DNA of 64,000 nucleotides from Streptococcus varani (GTDB taxonomy: Bacteria > Bacillota > Bacilli > Lactobacillales > Streptococcaceae), in assembly GCF_001375655.1 (NCBI RefSeq), contig NZ_CTEN01000004.1, positions 248,001-312,000 on the forward strand, written 5' to 3'. Numbering within the stretch: position 1 is the first letter of the stretch; each line of letters opens with the position of its first letter. Shown in pieces: positions 57,661-64,000 of this stretch. A program made the position numbers and the translations under genes. The notes beneath the pieces were generated by a model. The model saw only the letters and a list, made by a program, of their open reading frames with translations. It had not been told where the DNA came from and did no database searches.

Positions 57661-58197
57661 CTAATCATTTTGAATAAAGCAAGAAATCTCATCTATATCA
57701 TCTGAAAAGAGGATTTTCCCTCTGTCTTGCTTGGTCAAGAAACCTTGATCCACCATCTGGTCAAACATCATTTTTAAGCAATCCCAATATCCATTAATAT
57801 TATAGAGGATACATGAACCTTGGCACTGACCCACTCTGACCCAAGAGATAACCTCCGCGATTTCTTCCAAAGTACCAGGACCACCAGGCAAAGCAATAAA
57901 GACCTGACTCAAGTCCATCATCTTAGCCTTTCTTTGGTGCATATCTTCAACTACTATCAATTGATTCAGACCCTCATGTGCAATTTCTAGCTCTTTAAGA
58001 AAACTTGGAATAACACCAATAGTCTTACGACCTTGAGCAATCATGCAATCAGCGACGACACCCATCAGACCAACCTTCCCACCACCAAACACCAAATCAT
58101 GTTCTTGAGAGGCCATCCAGTCCACCAGCTCTATTGACTTTTCTTTATAAAGGGCATCTACTCCCAGATTAGCTCCACAGAAAATAGCTATATTCAT
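57661..58197 (-). CDS. LOG family protein (TIGR00730)
   Basis: A 178-residue Rossmann-fold protein with FGGGKVGLMG and the PGGPGTLEE motif of phosphoribohydrolases related to the plant cytokinin-activating LOG enzymes. In bacteria it may release bases from nucleoside monophosphates. Its start overlaps the MazG-like stop by four bases (ATGA), so these two nucleotide-handling genes are coupled. Confidence 0.9.
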   Translation of the reverse strand: MNIAIFCGANLGVDALYKEKSIELVDWMASQEHDLVFGGGKVGLMGVVADCMIAQGRKTIGVIPSFLKELEIAHEGLNQLIVVEDMHQRKAKMMDLSQVFIALPGGPGTLEEIAEVISWVRVGQCQGSCILYNINGYWDCLKMMFDQMVDQGFLTKQDRGKILFSDDIDEISCFIQND

Positions 58198-58511
58198 TCC
58201 GCAAATCTCCTTTCCAACTTTTCCTTATGAGCCTCCATAATCTCTTCCAAAGAAATCTCATACTTATCAGCAAGAATAAAAATATTGTCCAAAACATCTC
58301 CTAATTCTTCCTTGATAGCTGCTATATTTTCAATATCAGAGGTCACATCCTCATCTGGTCGATCACGCCCTATTTCCCTTTTACGGATAGATTGGGCTAA
58401 CTCTCCTACCTCCTCCATCAAGAAATTGCTACGAACAAAGGAATCATACTGGTACCAATTTCTTTTTTTATAAAAATCGCTAACCCATTTTTGATAGGCT
58501 TGAATATCCAT
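58194..58511 (-). CDS. MazG-like nucleotide pyrophosphohydrolase
   Basis: A 105-residue all-helical enzyme with the metal motif EEVGELAQSI and KEELGDVLDNIF (ExxE...ExxD). It hydrolyses NTPs or dNTPs to monophosphates, removing damaged nucleotides. First in a two-gene unit with the LOG gene. GGAGGTTTTATC precedes ATG. Confidence 0.9.
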   Translation of the reverse strand: MDIQAYQKWVSDFYKKRNWYQYDSFVRSNFLMEEVGELAQSIRKREIGRDRPDEDVTSDIENIAAIKEELGDVLDNIFILADKYEISLEEIMEAHKEKLERRFAE

Positions 58512-58680
58512 GATAAAACCTCCTTCTATTTGGACTCATTATAACAAATCTTCGTTGATTAACCTAGTAGATGACTATCCTCTTGTGTTTCAGAAAAATT
58601 GGCATTTTCTCTCATTTCGTTTGAAGTCCCTATCTAGCTGTTGTATAATAGGATATATAAGGAAACGGGAGAAAAATAAG

Positions 58681-59103
58681 ATGAAAAAAATTGCCTTTGT
58701 TTGTTTAGGAAATATTTGTCGAAGTCCCATGGCTGAATTTGTCATGAAATCTTTGACCAATCAAATACATGTAGAGAGTCGAGCTACTTCTAGTTGGGAA
58801 CACGGGAATCCTATCCATAGCGGGACCCTGAAGATCTTTCAAGACCACGACATCTCTTATGATAAAAGAAAACGTTCTACTCAATTAACCAAGTCCGATT
58901 TTGATGAATTTGACTATTTAATTGGCATGGACCAAGAGAATGTTCATGATATGCTAAAGATAGCTCCCACTGATTGTAGAGCCAAGATTAAACTTTTTGA
59001 CCAGACTGGTGTTGCTGATCCCTACTTTACTGGACGTTTTGAAGAAACTTACCAGAGGGTAGAAAAAGGTTGTCAGCAATGGTTAGAAGACTTGAAAAGA
59101 TGA
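58681..59103 (+). CDS. Low-molecular-weight protein-tyrosine phosphatase
   Basis: A 140-residue phosphatase. The P-loop VCLGNICRSPMAE (Cys8, Arg14, Ser15) opens the protein and the general acid is in VADPYFTG. I start at MKKIAFVCLG (58681), the family start, with GGGAGAAAAATAAG in front; the longer frame has no support. TATAAT near 58645 is its likely -10. Confidence 0.93.
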   Translation: MKKIAFVCLGNICRSPMAEFVMKSLTNQIHVESRATSSWEHGNPIHSGTLKIFQDHDISYDKRKRSTQLTKSDFDEFDYLIGMDQENVHDMLKIAPTDCRAKIKLFDQTGVADPYFTGRFEETYQRVEKGCQQWLEDLKR

Positions 59104-59171
59104 CCAAATCTTTTTGTAGAAATCCTTATAAAATGATAGAATAGTAATAACTTCATGAAAGAGATAAAAAG

Positions 59172-59597
59172 ATGAAAAAGATTGCAGTGAACTTTAACGA
59201 TTTTTTTGACAAAATTAAGCCTCATCTGACTCGGAAAAATGCCGAGTGGGCCAGCTTGGGGTTGATTATTTTGTGCACCCTGACCCTATTTATAGGACGG
59301 ATTCCGCTTCAAAAGAAACTGACCTTTGATGGAGGAAAGATCTCCTACCAAGGAACTGTACAGGCCAACAAGCTAAACGGTCAAGGGAAAGTAACTTTTG
59401 CCAATGGAGATAGCTATGAAGGCGACTTCAAAAACGGGATTTTCGATGGGAAAGGTAAATTCACAGCTAAAGACGGTTGGACCTATGTTGGAGAATTTAA
59501 AAAAGGACAAGCCGAAGGGCAAGGCAAGCTAACAACTCAGACGAAAACTGTCTATGAAGGAAGATTTAAACAGGGGATTTATCAACATGAAGATTAG
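59172..59597 (+). CDS. Membrane-anchored MORN repeat protein
   Basis: A 141-residue protein with one membrane helix (about 28-46, LGLIILCTLTLFIGRI) and three to four MORN repeats (LNGQGKVTFANGDSYEGDFKNG, FDGKGKFTAKDGWTYVGEFKKG, AEGQGKLTTQTKTVYEGRFKQG). MORN repeats often bind lipids or proteins. It overlaps the acyltransferase gene by 11 bases, implying a working partnership at the membrane, possibly as a localisation factor. Confidence 0.88.
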   Translation: MKKIAVNFNDFFDKIKPHLTRKNAEWASLGLIILCTLTLFIGRIPLQKKLTFDGGKISYQGTVQANKLNGQGKVTFANGDSYEGDFKNGIFDGKGKFTAKDGWTYVGEFKKGQAEGQGKLTTQTKTVYEGRFKQGIYQHED

Positions 59598-61437
59598 ATG
59601 GTTTTCTTTTATTCGTACAACGGGCCTAATTTGGGTACTACTTTATCACTTTTTCGTAAAATACTTTCCTGGTGGCTTCCTTGGGGTGGACCTTTTCTTT
59701 ACCTTATCAGGTTATCTGATGACCGCCAATCTTATTGACGAGTATGCGAAAAACGAATCGATTGACATCACTTCTTTTTTCAGAAAACGTTTCTATCGGA
59801 TTTTCCCGCCTTTGGTTTTGATGATTCTTCTAGCTACACCACTGGCTCTTCTCATTCGCAATGATTTTATAGCCAATATCGGCAATCAAATCGCTGCCGC
59901 TTTAGGTTTCGTTACCAATTATTTTGAAATATTATCTGGTGGATCTTATGAAAACCAGTTCACGCCACATCTTTTTGTTCACACATGGGCACTAGCTATC
60001 GAAATCCATTTCTACATTCTTTGGATTTTGGCTGTTCGTTTTATGGCGAGCAAAGCAAAGAAAATTGGACACCTAAAAGGGTTTATCTTTCTCACTTCCG
60101 GGCTTATCGCAGTCTTAAGCTTCCTATCCATGTTTATTTCTAGCTTCTTTGTGGATGAGTTTTCCAGAATCTACTTCTCGAGTTGGACCCACATTTTCCC
60201 TTTCTTTATCGGAGCTCTCCTAGCTACCCTTCTTGGCATTCAAACTACAACTCCAGCCTTCAAGCGTCTCAGCTCAAGAGTCCCAATGAAAAAGCTGATT
60301 CTATCTGGTGCTGGTGCCTCCACCATCATGCTAGTACTTCTCTTTTTCTTTAAGTTTACTAGCATCTGGACTTACCTCTTTGGATTCTTACTCTCTAGTC
60401 TAGCAACAGCTACATTGATTGTAGTTTGTCGCATCTTGCATGAGCGTCTACCAGAAAAAGAGGAGCCTGCCTTCATCGGCTTTATTTCCAATATTTCCTA
60501 TGGAATCTATCTCTTTCACTGGCCTCTCTATATTGTCTTTAGTCAGCTTTTTGGTAATCTCATTGGTATTCTTTTAACCAGCCTTCTCTCACTTCTTTTA
60601 GCAAGCTTCTCTTTTTATATCTTCGAACCTTATCTAGCTGGAAGAGATGGCAAATTATTTGGCAAAATTATTTCGCTAAAACCCTATAAAAATTGGGTTG
60701 CTGGAATTGGACTTATCCTAGCATTAGTGACACTCGGCATCACCCTCTTTGCTCCCAAAATAGGAGCATTTGAAACCGATTTGTTGGTCAAAGGACTTCA
60801 GCAAGCTGATACTCGCCTGCACCAGACCAAATCCTTTGCTGAAAAAGGAAAAGCTTCCTCATTTGAGGTTCAGGAAGGAGTCACAATCATTGGTGATTCC
60901 GTTACACTTCGTGCGACACCTCAGTTACAGGCAGCAATGCCCGAAGCTTATATAGATGCACAAGGTAGCCGAAACACACAACAGGCTCATGAACTTATGT
61001 TAGCAAACATCCAGAGCGGTACCTTGATGAAAGATGTGGTTATTGCCACAGGTGTCAACCCTATTCCAAATTATGAAGGAGAGTTGAATAAGATTGTCAA
61101 CGACCTTCCAAATGGCCATCATCTCATTCTACTCACTCCTTATGATGGAAATTCAGCTTACTATGATGATCCTATTGCTGAAAAACATGCCCAATATGTC
61201 TATAAATTAGCTAAAACCTATGATTTCATTACAGTTGCCGATTGGAACCAAGCTTCTAAAAGTAATCCACAAATCTGGGAAGGTAGCGATTACATCCATT
61301 TTGGTGGTAACCGTGATACCGAAATCCAAGGTGGTACGATTTATACCCAAGCTATTCAAGATGCTTTGAGCCTAGCTAAAGAACGACCGGTCAAAAATGT
61401 TGCACAAAATACAGAAGAAACTTCCACAACTGAATAG
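59587..61437 (+). CDS. adr: Peptidoglycan O-acetyltransferase (Adr/OatA-like)
   Basis: A 616-residue two-part protein. Residues 1-400 are an acyltransferase-3 membrane domain with about ten or eleven helices (FPGGFLGVDLFFTLSGYL; HLFVHTWALAIEIHFY). The C-terminal extracellular SGNH domain has the catalytic GDSVTLRA and the DYIHFGG Asp/His. It adds O-acetyl to wall MurNAc, resisting lysozyme, and so complements PgdA. Start MKIRWFSFIR (59587) lies inside the MORN gene. Confidence 0.93.
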   Translation: MKIRWFSFIRTTGLIWVLLYHFFVKYFPGGFLGVDLFFTLSGYLMTANLIDEYAKNESIDITSFFRKRFYRIFPPLVLMILLATPLALLIRNDFIANIGNQIAAALGFVTNYFEILSGGSYENQFTPHLFVHTWALAIEIHFYILWILAVRFMASKAKKIGHLKGFIFLTSGLIAVLSFLSMFISSFFVDEFSRIYFSSWTHIFPFFIGALLATLLGIQTTTPAFKRLSSRVPMKKLILSGAGASTIMLVLLFFFKFTSIWTYLFGFLLSSLATATLIVVCRILHERLPEKEEPAFIGFISNISYGIYLFHWPLYIVFSQLFGNLIGILLTSLLSLLLASFSFYIFEPYLAGRDGKLFGKIISLKPYKNWVAGIGLILALVTLGITLFAPKIGAFETDLLVKGLQQADTRLHQTKSFAEKGKASSFEVQEGVTIIGDSVTLRATPQLQAAMPEAYIDAQGSRNTQQAHELMLANIQSGTLMKDVVIATGVNPIPNYEGELNKIVNDLPNGHHLILLTPYDGNSAYYDDPIAEKHAQYVYKLAKTYDFITVADWNQASKSNPQIWEGSDYIHFGGNRDTEIQGGTIYTQAIQDALSLAKERPVKNVAQNTEETSTTE

Positions 61438-61439
61438 AA

Positions 61440-61479
61440 AAAAACACATTTGAGTACATGGCTCAAATGTGTTTTTTCT
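61440..61479 (+). terminator. Terminator of the MORN-adr operon
   Basis: AAAACACATTTGAG / CTCAAATGTGTTTT arms with a T-rich tail form one of the strongest stems in the window. Confidence 0.88.
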
Positions 61480-61540
61480 AATCAGCTAACTTATATTCAA
61501 AAAAATCAGAAATAACGGAAGCAAAGCAAGGCATACATAT

Positions 61541-61573
61541 CTATTGATAGTAAAGGAGTTTTAATATCAATAG
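61541..61573. repeat. Inverted repeat between adr and the PAP2 gene
   Basis: Nine-base perfect arms CTATTGATA and TATCAATAG hold a 15-base loop containing AAAGGAG on the plus strand. No T tail and no gene follows, so its role is unclear. Confidence 0.5.
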
Positions 61574-61654
61574 CGTTGATTCTCAGAAAATATTGGTTGC
61601 TTTTACTTTCCATTTTCTAACTTATCTTTAAATCATAGGTGGTCAAGAAAGAGT

Positions 61655-62305
61655 TTATTTTTGTTTGCTTTGAAAACGCCAAGTAAAACGATAACGGTCA
61701 TAAGTTGGATAAAGTCCAAATAAGAGAGCTAAAGCCAGTAGCCAACCACCAATAATATCTGTTGGGAAGTGAACTCCTATATAAACACGAGATAGAGCAA
61801 CCAATATAGCTATGATCACAAGAAGAGCCTGTCCAAGATATTTGAGCCATTTGTTCTGACAGCGTTGATTGAGGACAATCACTAGTACACCAGCAACTAG
61901 CATGGTTGAAGCGGTGTGCCAGCTTGGGTAGGAATAGCCAACCGTATCAATAAGCCATTCAATGGTCGGTCTCGGTCTTTGATAGAGGAACTTCAGGGCT
62001 GACGAAACTCCAGCCATCAAGATAAGACTTCCCACCAAAAAGTAGCTTTCTGCCTTCCATCTCTTCCAATAGAAAAAGACTGCAAGAACAAAGACGAAGC
62101 CAAAAATGGAGACGACATTTCCCAACTTGGTCACTGTTGTCCAGAAACTAGTGCCCATTTGTGGCAAGTTTCCTCGAATAGCCATCTGGATAGTACGATC
62201 AAATCCTACCAGATAATCCGGATAGAACTTAACAACATAGCCTAACATAACAAAAAAGAGGGCTGCATAAGAAGCATTTTTATAGTGTTTCAATGAATTT
62301 TTCAT
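61655..62305 (-). CDS. PAP2 superfamily phosphatase
   Basis: A 216-residue six-helix membrane phosphatase with the full signature KFLYQRPRPTIEW, YPSWHTAST and SRVYIGVHFPTDIIGG. It may dephosphorylate undecaprenyl pyrophosphate or phosphatidic acid. There is no ribosome site; TGC-TATGCT ends six bases before the ATG, so a leaderless start is possible. It follows ribU by 20 bases. Confidence 0.9.
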   Translation of the reverse strand: MKNSLKHYKNASYAALFFVMLGYVVKFYPDYLVGFDRTIQMAIRGNLPQMGTSFWTTVTKLGNVVSIFGFVFVLAVFFYWKRWKAESYFLVGSLILMAGVSSALKFLYQRPRPTIEWLIDTVGYSYPSWHTASTMLVAGVLVIVLNQRCQNKWLKYLGQALLVIIAILVALSRVYIGVHFPTDIIGGWLLALALLFGLYPTYDRYRFTWRFQSKQK

Positions 62306-62325
62306 GTTTCTAGCATAGCATATTT

Positions 62326-62898
62326 TTATTGAAATTTCTTTAAAACAGGCTTCATTCCAACATAGACAAAGTAGAAAACAATCGAAAAAATGATCCCTTG
62401 TATGAAATTAAATGGTAAGACCATACCAAAAAGATAATTGCCTACACCTAGTAGTTTACCAACATCAAAATTAGCGAAACTTGCATACATCGGCATGGCG
62501 TAAACATAGTTGAGTACTAACATCCCTAAAGTTAAGCTAATTGTACCCAGCAAGCTTGCTAAAATATAGTTTTTAAAATTTTTATTTTTCTTCCAAATAA
62601 CAGCCAAGGCCAAGATAAAGAAGGCGTAGGCGATGATATTCATGGGCATCCCAATCATAGTAGATGCTCCATTATTATTGAGAAGTACTTGCAAAAGTGA
62701 GCGAATCAAAAGAATTGAAAATGCACTCTTTAAGTCCAAAATCACTAAACCAATCAAGATTGGTAGGATAGAAAAATCCAGTTTAAGGAAATCTGCACCT
62801 GGTAAGATTTGAAACTGCACATACATTAATAAGAATGAAATAGCTGAAAGAATGGCAATGTAAGCCATCTTACGTGTGTTATTGTTTGTCTGCGACAT
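62326..62898 (-). CDS. ribU: Riboflavin ECF transporter S component
   Basis: A 190-residue substrate-binding membrane subunit with about six helices (MAYIAILSAISFLLMYVQFQILPGADFLKLDFSILPILIG is typical of RibU). It captures riboflavin and uses the shared ECF module, which is not in this window. Upstream lies an FMN riboswitch, which confirms the substrate. GGAGGAATTTTTT precedes ATG. Confidence 0.94.
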   Translation of the reverse strand: MSQTNNNTRKMAYIAILSAISFLLMYVQFQILPGADFLKLDFSILPILIGLVILDLKSAFSILLIRSLLQVLLNNNGASTMIGMPMNIIAYAFFILALAVIWKKNKNFKNYILASLLGTISLTLGMLVLNYVYAMPMYASFANFDVGKLLGVGNYLFGMVLPFNFIQGIIFSIVFYFVYVGMKPVLKKFQ

Positions 62899-62977
62899 AA
62901 AAAAATTCCTCCAATTTTTACAATTGAAAGAGTCCCAAAGAGTATTTAGATGCAGCTAAAAAAGCATAAAAACCCCT

Positions 62978-63188
62978 TCGTCTCCTCCCATCCAGACTTT
63001 ACTGTCGGTTGTGGAATTGCACCACATCAGCTTTCGCTCGCGGACTTCAAAGAATCTCTTTTTTTCTGTCACTTCCTTAGCTCGTCTTGGCATACTCTAG
63101 TATAGCCTACAACTCGCTGCCTCGTTTTAGAGAAAAAAAGTCTCCTTTATCACCGCCGGTCGGGAATCTCACCCTGCCCTGAAGACAC
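62978..63188 (-). ncRNA. FMN riboswitch (RFN element)
   Basis: The minus strand carries the RFN core blocks: CAGGGTGAGATTCCCGACC then GGCGGT near 63150-63180, AGTCCGCGAGC near 63040, GATGTGGTGCAATTCCACAA then CCGACAGT, and AGTCTGGATGGGAGGAGACG near 62980-63000. It should shut down ribU when FMN is plentiful. Confidence 0.95.
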
Positions 63189-63192
63189 CTCT

Positions 63193-63221
63193 ATCATAAC
63201 AAAAAAACCTTGCAATTGCAA
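63193..63221 (-). promoter_or_regulatory. Promoter of ribU
   Basis: TTGCAA (63216-63221) and TATGAT (63193-63198), 17 bases apart, with TGT before the -10. The -35 is inside the terminator of trmL. Confidence 0.7.
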
Positions 63222-63226
63222 GGCTA
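63201..63226 (-). terminator. Terminator of trmL
   Basis: The palindrome CCTTGCAATTGCAAGG is followed by T7 on the minus strand, 24 bases after the trmL stop. Confidence 0.8.
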
Positions 63227-63249
63227 AAAGGCTGTTTTTGTTACTCTTT

Positions 63250-63798
63250 TCACATTAACTTGAGTTTATCTGTCTCATAGGTATGAACACGTTCCAAACC
63301 AGAAAAATTCTGCTGGCGTAGAGCTTCATAGATGACCATACAAACTGTATTGGAAACATTGAGGCTACGGACATGTTGATCATTCATCGGAATACGGATA
63401 GCTTTATCCGCATACTGCCGCATAAACTCTTCTGGTAAACCCGTATCCTCACGACCAAAGATGAAATAGTGAAGCTTGTCATCATCATATTTTACATCTG
63501 AATAGGTCTCTTCAGCAAATTTTGAAACTAGATGCACACAAGCATTTTGTACTTTTTCTATAAACTCATTTAGATTCTCATAAAAACGAACGTCCAACTT
63601 ATCCCAATAATCCAATCCAGCCCGCTTCATCTTACGATCATCAATCGGAAAGCCCATAGGCTTGATGATATGGAGCGGAGCATTTGTTGCAGCACACGTA
63701 CGAGCAATGTTGCCCGTATTCTGTGGAATTTGTGGTTCAAATAAGACCACGTGGTTGCGAGATTTTTCTTCTTGGTAGGATAATTCTTCAATATTCAT
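63250..63798 (-). CDS. trmL: tRNA (cytidine(34)-2'-O)-methyltransferase
   Basis: SPOUT methyltransferase acting on the wobble base of tRNA-Leu. Signatures: [47 protein letters not shown] and the knot motif [19 protein letters not shown] start at MNIEELSYQ (63798, 182 residues) with GGAG seven bases upstream; the longer open frame enters a terminator hairpin in the leader. Confidence 0.92.
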   Translation of the reverse strand: MNIEELSYQEEKSRNHVVLFEPQIPQNTGNIARTCAATNAPLHIIKPMGFPIDDRKMKRAGLDYWDKLDVRFYENLNEFIEKVQNACVHLVSKFAEETYSDVKYDDDKLHYFIFGREDTGLPEEFMRQYADKAIRIPMNDQHVRSLNVSNTVCMVIYEALRQQNFSGLERVHTYETDKLKLM

Positions 63799-63829
63799 CA
63801 GTTGCTCCATACTATTCGGTGAATGTGAC

Positions 63830-63873
63830 AAAAAAAATGCCATACTGCCCGGAGTCAAGCTCAGCAAACAGTA
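63830..63873 (-). terminator. Terminator inside the trmL leader
   Basis: CCATACTG / CAGTATGG arms are followed by ATTTTTTTT on the minus strand. It lies between a promoter (63942-63969) and trmL, so it is either an attenuator or the end of a small RNA of about 105 bases. Confidence 0.75.
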
Positions 63874-63941
63874 TGGTGAATGAAAACTCATTCACTTAAA
63901 TCACAACAGGTTTGATTTAAATAAATGAATATTACATGAAT

Positions 63942-63969
63942 AGTATAACACAAAATCAGCTCAAATCAA
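63942..63969 (-). promoter_or_regulatory. Promoter before trmL
   Basis: TTGATT (63964-63969) and TATACT (63942-63947), 16 bases apart with TGT in front of the -10. The RNA made would begin near 63935 and contain a GTGAATGA/TCATTCAC hairpin before the terminator. Confidence 0.7.
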
Positions 63970-64000
63970 GCATAACGGCTATTTTTTTATGATTTTTTTA

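Noticed and set aside
63799..63891. N-terminal extension of trmL
   Set aside because: It reads through the terminator hairpin, and GGAG is correctly placed for the start at 63798.

Overview
The window is chromosomal DNA from a low-GC Firmicute, almost certainly a viridans-type Streptococcus. The evidence is PgdA- and Adr/OatA-type wall-modification enzymes, a SlrA-like lipoprotein cyclophilin, a mevalonate pathway, strong AGGAGG ribosome sites and the streptococcal order pmrA-rpmG-secG-rnr-smpB. A complete leu operon and alanine dehydrogenase fit the mitis/sanguinis groups better than pyogenic species. I cannot name the species. Most of the window is core genome; accessory or decayed material lies at about 17.7-18.9, 25.0-25.5, 31.5-32.3, 47.8-49.3 kb and in the opu insertion (40.9-44.5 kb).

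Layout. 0-2.2 kb: dnaX and a GAF-type methionine sulfoxide reductase. 2.3-7.4 kb: leuA-leuB-DUF1294-leuC-leuD (minus strand) behind a promoter and a 15-residue leader peptide with adjacent leucine codons. 7.4-12.9 kb: PadR regulator, udk, a DEAD-box helicase, pgdA, gloA, gpmA. 13.1-17.0 kb: thiolase, mvaS and mvaA, which turn acetyl-CoA into mevalonate, with a terminator-like hairpin between mvaS and mvaA. 17.1-19.1 kb: an acetyltransferase, two small unknown genes and a bacteriocin-immunity pseudogene. 19.1-29.3 kb: ybeY-dgkA-era, three inserted genes (hydrolase, NUDIX, phosphatase), mutM-coaE, then pmrA-rpmG-secG-rnr-smpB. 29.5-36.2 kb: a threonine/serine exporter, a HAD phosphatase, an array of hairpin repeats, a two-subunit ABC exporter with an attenuator-like leader, and tRNA-Thr.

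36.3-47.6 kb: ald, a phosphohexomutase, a GNAT protein, and pyrH-frr-cvfB-yozE-phoH, with a MarR-controlled osmoprotectant uptake operon inserted between yozE and phoH. 47.8-49.3 kb: an insertion-sequence transposase broken by a 437-bp tandem duplication. 49.4-56.5 kb: a MurJ-like flippase, rplK-rplA, a DUF3397 protein, a VOC protein, ftsK and an unknown protein. 56.8-64 kb: slrA, LOG and MazG-like housekeeping enzymes, a phosphotyrosine phosphatase, a MORN protein coupled to the Adr/OatA acyltransferase, a PAP2 phosphatase, ribU with its FMN riboswitch, and trmL behind a leader containing a strong terminator.

The main points for a second look are regulatory. They are a leader peptide plus terminator upstream of the ABC exporter (resembling the logic of Bacillus bmrB-bmrCD), a similar leucine leader, several genes whose -10 box lies only 5-7 nt from the start codon (predicted leaderless mRNAs), a terminator-hairpin repeat array, a probable start-region frameshift in pmrA, and a promoter-terminator unit before trmL that is either an attenuator or a small RNA. 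All calls come from reading the sequence; no database search was run.
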